DNA of 12,667 bases. It comes from Bacillota bacterium (GTDB lineage: Bacteria > Bacillota > Clostridia > Lachnospirales > Lachnospiraceae). Position 1 is the first letter of the stretch; each line of letters opens with the position of its first letter. Where the stretch lies: positions 1 through 12,667 of the forward strand of contig JAGFXQ010000068.1 in assembly GCA_017861355.1 (NCBI GenBank), read 5' to 3'. Made by a program: the position numbers and the translations under genes. Below the pieces are notes generated by a model. The model was not told the origin of the DNA. It ran no database searches and saw only the letters and a list, made by a program, of their open reading frames with translations. Positions 7,601 to 12,667 of the stretch are shown here, one piece after another.

Positions 7601-7631
7601 TTTATACGGTGTTTTCGGCGTTTTTATTCAA
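7601..7631 (-). promoter_or_regulatory. Possible transporter-operon promoter with 19-bp spacer
   Basis: On the minus strand TTGAAT (7631-7626) and TATAAA (7606-7601) resemble -35 and -10 elements, 19 bp apart. Transcription would start near 7594, giving a leader of about 170 bases that contains the predicted helix. The spacer consists almost wholly of two tandem 9-bp units, CGGTGTTTT and CGGCGTTTT on the plus strand (7607-7624). A 19-bp spacer is longer than the ideal 17 bp and is typical of activator-dependent promoters. No better promoter was found nearer the gene. Confidence 0.35.
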
Positions 7632-7700
7632 AACCACTAGTAACTACCGTTAAAAAGCATTATTATTGTTACATTTTAACATGGCGCTTAAAAGTATACC

Positions 7701-7729
7701 ATGCTTTTCTATAGTTTTTATGGTATAAT
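7701..7729 (+). promoter_or_regulatory. Extended -10 promoter for the regulator gene
   Basis: TGGTATAAT at 7721-7729 is a perfect TG-N-TATAAT extended -10 element. The -35 position (ATGCTT, 7701-7706, 17-bp spacing) is weak, as is common with extended -10 promoters. The start would be near 7736, leaving about 174 bases of 5' untranslated RNA before the regulator's ATG. A second, poorer candidate is TTGGTT (7741-7746) with TATGAT (7763-7768). Confidence 0.5.
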
Positions 7730-7909
7730 ATCCACATAATTTGGTTGTACTTATTCGACAATTATGATATAGTTAAGTCACTAATCGAAAGATTCTGCAG
7801 TTTTTGATTATATTTAGTAAAACATTTTAATTTATTTTTAACTAATACTAGAAAAAGATGGGGAGTCTACCTAAAAATGCATTTCATTTTCGTATCGGAG
7901 GAATAAATA

Positions 7910-10414
7910 ATGCAGGAAAACATTGAATTTACTGAGGAAATGCCAATTATTATCGGAATTCATAATATTTCTGAAGAACCGAGACATTGGCATAATAGAA
8001 TTGAAATATTTTTAGTTTTAAGCGGAAACCTGTCCATTGTAGTGGAATCCGAGACCTTTCATTTATCTGAGGACGATATCATACTGATCAACAGCAATCA
8101 GGTTCATGAAATTACAAGTAAAGATAATGTAACTGTAGTATTGCAGATTAATTACAGTTATTTTAAAAAGTGGATGGATGAATCCTCCTTCTTTCATTGT
8201 AATTCAACGATCTATCATAATACATCAAAATACATTGAGCTTAAGAGAATTATTGCTCAATTGATTTATGTGAACTATAACGATACGGAGCATAACGACC
8301 TGCTTACGATATCCTTGGCTTATCAGATCGTTCTGGAGTTGATTAAGAATTTCAGAAGCTTCGAACAGAATCAGCTTAGTCAGAACTCGAAAAATCTGCA
8401 GAGACTGCGTACGATCATTCAATATCTGAATGCGAATTATATGGAGAATATCTCTCTGGAGCAGATAGCGGAGAAGGAGTTCTTGTCTCCGTCCTATTTC
8501 TCGCACTTTTTTAAGGTTAATATGGGCGTCAGCTTCTTTAATTATCTTACCGGTGTGCGTATGAATCATGCAGTGAATGATCTGATTACAACGAATCTTA
8601 CGATGGAACAGATCGCTGCAAATAACGGTTTTGCGAACAGTCGATATTTTGTTGACTGCTTCAAGAAGAAATATGACGTTCTCCCGAAGCAATACCGTAA
8701 GGAACATAAGCTGGAGACAGCCAGGAAGAAGACAACCGTACTTGGTACTCAGTACTATAAGGGCTATCTGGTGATGGAACAGTTGGATTATTTGAATAAG
8801 CTAGGTGAATATCTGGATACCAAAAGTGCCAAGAAGCCCAACAATCTCATTCGGAATGTTCCTTGTAAGACGGTTGATATCAAAGCGGATGATTATAAGA
8901 AGAATCTGTCTCATACCTTCAAAACCTTTACCGGAGTTGGACGTGCGAAAGAGATGTTGATGGAACGCGTGCAGAAGGAAATGATTCTGATGCAACGGGA
9001 GATTGGCTTTCAATATGTCAAATTCCATGGAATTCTGGATGATACCATGATGCTTTATAATGAAGACCGGTCCGGCAAGCCGTATCTTACCTTCCATTAT
9101 GTAGATGAGCTCCTGGATTTTCTGATGTCGATTAAGCTAAAGCCATTAATCCAGCTATCCTTTATGCCAAGGCTTCTGGCGAAAGACTCGAATAACACTA
9201 TTTTCTATAATCCTTCGATTTTAAGTGAGCCGAATAATATCAGTAACTGGGAGTTTTTAATCACCGGTTTTACAAAGCATATCATTGAGCGCTATGGTCC
9301 GGAAGAGGTACGTACCTGGTTGTTCACTTTCTGGAATGTACCATTTCAATCCTATGTATTTGCCTTTGAGAATGATGAGATTGCATACGAATTATACCGG
9401 AGTACTTATCAATGTGTGAAACGCTGCGATAAGCAGCTGCGTTTCGGTACTCCTTCCTATGGATCCTTTAATTTTGAAATTAGTGAATATTATGATTTTA
9501 TCGAGCGATGCATCGAGACAAACTGTGCACCTGATTTCTATAATATCCATTGCTACCCGGTTAAAACCTCAAGCTTGTCCGAGATGACCTTGGGTGGCAT
9601 CAAAGCACAGCATGCTGAGAGCGATAAGATGATTTTATCAGAGGACCCGGATTATATGACCGGTATATTGGAGACCATCAAAGAAAACCTGGTGAATCTA
9701 CCGAAGCTTCCTATTTATATAACCGAATGGGCATCCTCTGCCTCCCACCGCGACTGGTTGAATGATACCTGTTACCGATCCGCCTATATTATCAAGAATA
9801 TTCTTGAGAATTATGATGATGTGAACAGCTTTGGTAACTGGTGCTTATCTGATACTTTGGAGGAGCTTCCTTATGATAATGACTTATTTCATGGTGAAAT
9901 GGGATTGTTTGCGTATCATGGAATTAAGAAACCGGCTTATTATGCGTTCACCTTCCTGAATAAACTGATGGATACCTTGGTGGATAGCGGAAAGGGTTAC
10001 TTTGTCACAACGAATCAGAAAGGGGATTATGCAATCCTGCTCTATAATTACATTCATATCTCCCCTCTGTATTGCCAGGGAGTTTTATTCAATGTAACAT
10101 TTTTAGAGAGGTACAATGCTTTCGTGAATCCGGAACCTTGTGACTTTGAATTCTTACTTTCGAATGTAAGCAATGGAAATTATATCTTAACGGAGCAGGT
10201 CGTGAACAGAGAACATGGAAGTGCTTTTGACGAATGGGTGAGAATGGGTGCAATGCCTTTGACATCGACAGAAGAAATCGAAATACTGAAGGGACGATCC
10301 ATGCCGCTGATCACCAAATCCGAATTGGAAGTAAGTAATAATTTCTTAAATTATTATGCTGAACTTAAACCACATGAAATTCGTCTTATTATAATAAAGA
10401 AGCAACCGTTCTGA
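7910..10414 (+). CDS. AraC-family regulator fused to a degenerate GH39 glycosidase domain
   Basis: An 834-residue cytoplasmic protein. Residues about 10-90: AraC-type cupin with HWHNRIEIFLVLSG (26-39); H26, H28, E32 and H66 match a cupin metal-site pattern. Residues 163-265: AraC DNA-binding domain with two helix-turn-helix units (about 182-203 and 231-252) and the usual GFANSRYFVDCFKKKY ending. Residues about 335-834: a full GH39 barrel plus sandwich, with GVGRAKEML, VKFHGILDD, IQLSFMPRLLA, the IHCYP loop (H547, Y549), ITEW with nucleophile candidate E606, and AYYAFTFLNKL. The acid/base motif, normally WNEP, is WNVP with V477 (codon GTA, 9338-9340), so classical hydrolysis is probably lost while sugar binding may remain. 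No signal peptide. ATG at 7910 has GGAGG (7897-7901) eight bases upstream. Divergent from the importer genes, which it probably controls in response to an imported oligosaccharide. Confidence 0.92.
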   Translation: MQENIEFTEEMPIIIGIHNISEEPRHWHNRIEIFLVLSGNLSIVVESETFHLSEDDIILINSNQVHEITSKDNVTVVLQINYSYFKKWMDESSFFHCNSTIYHNTSKYIELKRIIAQLIYVNYNDTEHNDLLTISLAYQIVLELIKNFRSFEQNQLSQNSKNLQRLRTIIQYLNANYMENISLEQIAEKEFLSPSYFSHFFKVNMGVSFFNYLTGVRMNHAVNDLITTNLTMEQIAANNGFANSRYFVDCFKKKYDVLPKQYRKEHKLETARKKTTVLGTQYYKGYLVMEQLDYLNKLGEYLDTKSAKKPNNLIRNVPCKTVDIKADDYKKNLSHTFKTFTGVGRAKEMLMERVQKEMILMQREIGFQYVKFHGILDDTMMLYNEDRSGKPYLTFHYVDELLDFLMSIKLKPLIQLSFMPRLLAKDSNNTIFYNPSILSEPNNISNWEFLITGFTKHIIERYGPEEVRTWLFTFWNVPFQSYVFAFENDEIAYELYRSTYQCVKRCDKQLRFGTPSYGSFNFEISEYYDFIERCIETNCAPDFYNIHCYPVKTSSLSEMTLGGIKAQHAESDKMILSEDPDYMTGILETIKENLVNLPKLPIYITEWASSASHRDWLNDTCYRSAYIIKNILENYDDVNSFGNWCLSDTLEELPYDNDLFHGEMGLFAYHGIKKPAYYAFTFLNKLMDTLVDSGKGYFVTTNQKGDYAILLYNYIHISPLYCQGVLFNVTFLERYNAFVNPEPCDFEFLLSNVSNGNYILTEQVVNREHGSAFDEWVRMGAMPLTSTEEIEILKGRSMPLITKSELEVSNNFLNYYAELKPHEIRLIIIKKQPF

Positions 10415-10458
10415 TCGATCTGTCCGAAGTGATGCTCTATGGGAAAATAGCACTTGCC

Positions 10459-10482
10459 GGGCAAATTATGCTTTGCTTTTTT
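10459..10482 (+). terminator. Weak candidate terminator after the regulator gene
   Basis: GCAAA (10461-10465) and TTTGC (10472-10476), extendable by G-U pairs, form a short stem with a 6-base loop followed by six T (10477-10482). The stem is weak, so termination would be partial at best. Overlapping it, TGCTTT (10469-10474) and TGGTATTAA (10489-10497) look like a poor promoter for murI. The 140-base gap from 10415 to 10554 holds nothing else apart from the short leader ORF. Confidence 0.4.
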
Positions 10483-10519
10483 AGGATTTGGTATTAATAT
10501 GGATTAGGTGGAATTCATT

Positions 10520-10558
10520 ATGAGCTTCTTCGCTAATATAATCGGAAGGAAGTATTGA
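10520..10558 (+). CDS. Possible 12-codon leader ORF coupled to murI
   Basis: ATG at 10520 opens a 12-codon frame reading MSFFANIIGRKY and ending in TGA at 10556-10558. AGGTGG (10506-10511) lies eight bases before its start, a plausible ribosome binding site. Its stop overlaps the TTG start of murI (10555-10557) in the TTGA arrangement, and murI's own GGAAGG sequence lies inside it. Translation of this frame could deliver ribosomes to the weak TTG start. It is short enough to be chance. Confidence 0.35.
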   Translation: MSFFANIIGRKY

Positions 10559-11340
10559 CATTGAAAATTGGTATTTTTGATTCTGGTATCGGCGGACTTA
10601 CGGTGCTTCATCAGGCATTGATCACATTACCGAAGGAAGATTATATCTATTATGCAGATACAGATAATGTGCCTTATGGTATAAAGACAAGAGAAGAGAT
10701 CATCGGATATGTAGATCGTGCTGTAGATTTTCTGGTCGGTAAGGGAGTGAAGGCTATCGTAATCGCTTGCAATACCGCAACCAGTACGGCAGCAGATTAT
10801 GTTCGAAGCAAATACACTCTTCCTATCCTTGGTATGGAACCAGCGGTTAAGCCTGCAGTTGCCAAAAGTCATGGAAAAAGAGTAATGGTAATCGCAACTC
10901 CGGTTACGGTAAGGGAAGAAAAGCTGAGGGCACTCATAGAACAGGTGGATGATGAGCATCTGGTTGATCTTGTAGCGTTGCCGGGTCTGGTCAGCTTCGC
11001 TGAAGCCGGAATATTTGAAGGAAATGAGATTGAACAATATCTGAGACACGAGTTGAGTGATTATCATTTGGCGAATTATTCTGCATTGATCCTCGGGTGT
11101 ACTCATTTTAATTATTTTAAAGATTCGTATTGCAAGGTATTTCCAAAGGGCATCTCCTTCATTGATGGCAGTGTCGGTACGGTAAATTATCTGAAAAGGA
11201 TATTAACAGAGAGAAATCTGTTGGAGAATAATCATGGCACTGTAGAATATTATATGTCCGGCAGACCGGTGTACCGGGATGAGGAACTGCAAAAGTTGTC
11301 CGGACTTCATATGCGGTTGGACAAGATGTTGAAGCTCTGA
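10555..11340 (+). CDS. murI: Glutamate racemase
   Basis: A 261-residue cytoplasmic enzyme interconverting L- and D-glutamate to supply D-Glu for peptidoglycan. The full motif set is seen: FDSGIGGLTVL (8-18; D9), ADTDNVPYG (34-42), ACNTATS (71-77; catalytic C72) and GCTHF (181-185; catalytic C182 with H184). Length is normal for the family. There is no ATG start: the frame can begin at TTG 10555, with GGAAGG (10544-10549) five bases upstream, or at TTG 10561, two codons later, which would give the common K-I-G-I-F-D-S-G beginning. I prefer 10555 on ribosome-binding-site spacing but the choice is not firm. The gene is followed by the strong terminator at 11419-11456. It has no evident functional link to the sugar locus upstream. 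Confidence 0.95.
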   Translation: MTLKIGIFDSGIGGLTVLHQALITLPKEDYIYYADTDNVPYGIKTREEIIGYVDRAVDFLVGKGVKAIVIACNTATSTAADYVRSKYTLPILGMEPAVKPAVAKSHGKRVMVIATPVTVREEKLRALIEQVDDEHLVDLVALPGLVSFAEAGIFEGNEIEQYLRHELSDYHLANYSALILGCTHFNYFKDSYCKVFPKGISFIDGSVGTVNYLKRILTERNLLENNHGTVEYYMSGRPVYRDEELQKLSGLHMRLDKMLKL

Positions 11341-11418
11341 TCCGTGAGAATAGTTTGGTTAAGGGAATAGGTTGTTGCTCGGTCTGGATAAACAAAAATA
11401 CAATAATCTTAATTAATA

Positions 11419-11456
11419 AAAAACAGGTGCCCCTTTTTATGGTGGCACCTGTTTTT
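11419..11456. terminator. Bidirectional factor-independent terminator
   Basis: A 13-bp perfect stem, AAAAACAGGTGCC (11419-11431) with GGCACCTGTTTTT (11444-11456), and a 12-base loop. The plus strand ends in a five-T tract and the minus strand in six T, so it can end both murI (from the left) and the chromate-transporter gene (from the right). The converging genes have 121 bases between their stop codons. Confidence 0.92.
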
Positions 11457-11461
11457 GCATA

Positions 11462-12667
11462 CTAGTGAATTGATTTGATCAGAAATCCAACCAACCCACC
11501 GCCAAGGACGAGCCATGCGGAATTGATCTTGAAGCGAAAAACCAGGAACAGTGCAGTGGCTGTAAGCAGTATCGTTGGAAAATCAATCACAGCTGCAACG
11601 GCGAGTTTCCAGCTGACGACAGCCATCAGACCCCAGGATGCCGCATTAATGCCATCCAGTAGGCCGGAGATCAAAGAGGAACTTCGGAGGCGACTGATAA
11701 ATGGATTTACAACACCGACGAGAACAAAGGCCGGCAGAAAAATACCGATCGTAGCAAGTACTCCGCCCCAGCCGCCGTAAATCAGGTATCCGATAAAGGT
11801 TGCGGTGGTAAATACTGGACCGGGTGTAATCTGTCCAACGGATATGGCGTCCAACAGATGTTGGTTTGTTAAAACACCATTATGCTCCACAAATTCCGAT
11901 TCTAAAAAGGCCAATAAAACATATCCGCTTCCATACAAGACAGAACCTATTTTTAGAAAGATAAGAAAGAGCTTCGATAAGCTGATCGCCTTCTCCGTTG
12001 AAACACTTCTTATATTAATATCGGTTAATAAAGTTCCTGAGGAAATTACAAAGAAGGGGGAAATACTTCGGAGGGTAAGTCCTTTACCGAGGAACCGTGA
12101 CCGATTCGTGAGAAGCATCATAAGAATACCGGCACCGAATAAAAGCAATAACTCATGCATTCCAAGGAGAAATAAGAAAATAACTAAGGCTCCCAGAATT
12201 CCGGTTGAGACATTTTTGATTGCTGATTGCCCGAGCCGTATCAAAGCCTGGAGCAAAATGGCTATGATGACAGGTTTTATTCCGTACATAACACCGGAGA
12301 GTTCGGGTAGTGTGCCATATCTTGTATAAAGCTCTGCAATCAGAGTAACCAGGAACATGGCAGGAAGAATAAAACAACTGCCAGCCAGGACCAATCCGCG
12401 CCATCCCCCACGTTCTAAGCCTAAGTGAATCGCCAGCTCAGTAGAATTCGGTCCGGGGAGAAGATTAGTCGCTCCATATAGATCTAAGAATTTATCCTTG
12501 CTAAGCCATTTACGCTTCGTAACCAGCTCATCCTCCATCATGGCGACATGAGCTGCGGGTCCACCAAAAGCAGTGCTTCCGAGTTTGAAGAATATCATCG
12601 CAATCTCACGCAGGCGTCTATGTTGCTCTCGCTTGGGTAAGGAATAGAATTCGTTTTGTTTCCTTTT
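11462..12667 (-). CDS. Chromate transporter family protein, two-domain ChrA (partial, 5' end beyond window)
   Basis: An open frame of 401 codons plus a TAG stop (11464-11462). It stays open through the right edge: upstream of the first internal ATG (12598) it continues as REQHRRLREIAMIFFKLGS, which matches the normal N-terminus of ChrA proteins, so the true start lies outside. It is an integral membrane protein of the CHR family with duplicated halves. The first half has KLGSTAFGGPAAHVAMMEDE and the LLPGPNSTELAIHLG motif; the second has KIGSVLYGSGYVLLAFLESE and QITPGPVFTTATFIGYL. The family is known for chromate efflux driven by the membrane potential, but many members have unknown substrates, so chromate is a family label here. 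Transcription converges on murI and ends at the shared terminator. Confidence 0.92.
   Translation of the reverse strand, partial: KRKQNEFYSLPKREQHRRLREIAMIFFKLGSTAFGGPAAHVAMMEDELVTKRKWLSKDKFLDLYGATNLLPGPNSTELAIHLGLERGGWRGLVLAGSCFILPAMFLVTLIAELYTRYGTLPELSGVMYGIKPVIIAILLQALIRLGQSAIKNVSTGILGALVIFLFLLGMHELLLLFGAGILMMLLTNRSRFLGKGLTLRSISPFFVISSGTLLTDINIRSVSTEKAISLSKLFLIFLKIGSVLYGSGYVLLAFLESEFVEHNGVLTNQHLLDAISVGQITPGPVFTTATFIGYLIYGGWGGVLATIGIFLPAFVLVGVVNPFISRLRSSSLISGLLDGINAASWGLMAVVSWKLAVAAVIDFPTILLTATALFLVFRFKINSAWLVLGGGLVGFLIKSIH

Larger units (their letters stand above)
7427..7909. other. Divergent intergenic control region
   Basis: 483 bases without a gene between the binding-protein gene and the regulator gene, very AT-rich except around 7511-7528. 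It contains the separately listed leader helix (7477-7567), a possible minus-strand promoter (7601-7631), repeats of TTACATTTTA (7595-7604, 7669-7678) and the plus-strand promoter (7701-7729). Smaller features: GTTAAAA/TTTTAAC inverted repeat (7649-7655, 7674-7680), AATC-GAAA-GATT mini-hairpin (7783-7794), and a perfect 10-bp palindrome AAATGCATTT (7875-7884) just upstream of the regulator's Shine-Dalgarno. The regulator's binding site is probably here but is not identified with certainty. Confidence 0.8.

Noticed and set aside
8225..8707. 160-residue open frame on the minus strand
   Set aside because: It is antisense to the AraC DNA-binding region and has no family features; the sense-strand protein is unmistakable.
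10627..11106. 159-residue open frame on the minus strand
   Set aside because: It is antisense to murI, whose catalytic motifs are intact on the plus strand.
11805..12329. 174-residue open frame on the plus strand
   Set aside because: It lies wholly inside the chromate-transporter gene on the opposite strand, shows no recognisable motif and has no good ribosome binding site. It is a shadow of that gene.
11462..12598. Complete 378-residue chromate transporter starting at 12598
   Set aside because: The frame continues upstream to the window edge with family-like sequence (RRLREIA), so this ATG is internal.

Overview
The window looks like chromosomal DNA from a low-GC Gram-positive anaerobe, most likely a Clostridia member of the Lachnospiraceae type. 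The grounds are strong AGGAGG-type ribosome binding sites before nearly every gene, AT-rich intergenic DNA, a lipoprotein-anchored solute-binding protein, and a fused AraC/GH39 regulator of a kind I associate with plant-polysaccharide-using Firmicutes. This placement is inference; no rRNA or other taxonomic marker is present.

Positions 1-7426 (minus strand) hold an oligopeptide/oligosaccharide-type ABC importer followed by a glycosidase. In transcription order: a family 5 solute-binding lipoprotein (7426-5531), two permeases (5377-4373 and 4359-3109), two ATPases (3098-2091 and 2098-1268), and then the first 359 codons of a cytoplasmic family 3 glycoside hydrolase (1079 to the window edge). 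The permease and ATPase genes are tightly packed, with stop codons overlapping the next Shine-Dalgarno or start. A perfect 13-bp hairpin (5434-5469) separates the binding-protein gene from the permeases. About 190 bases with two inverted repeats precede the glycosidase.

Positions 7427-7909 form a divergent control region. On the minus strand there is a possible promoter with a 19-bp spacer and a 13-bp long-range helix enclosing two small hairpins, which could be a structured leader of the transporter mRNA. On the plus strand there is an extended -10 promoter for the regulator.

Positions 7910-10414 (plus strand) encode the probable regulator, an 834-residue protein combining an AraC cupin, a double helix-turn-helix DNA-binding domain and a whole GH39 glycosidase fold. 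The GH39 acid/base glutamate in the usual NEP motif is valine (N-V-P), while the nucleophile motif (ITEW) is kept. This suggests a glycosidase fold reused as a sugar sensor. Taken together, positions 1-10414 read as a sense-import-hydrolyse module for a beta-linked oligosaccharide; the exact sugar cannot be read from the sequence.

Positions 10415-12667 are housekeeping or unrelated: a glutamate racemase gene (murI, plus strand, TTG start, with a possible 12-codon leader ORF whose stop overlaps that start), a strong bidirectional terminator (11419-11456), and a convergent chromate-type transporter gene that runs off the right edge. No tRNA, rRNA, CRISPR array, insertion sequence or phage gene was seen.
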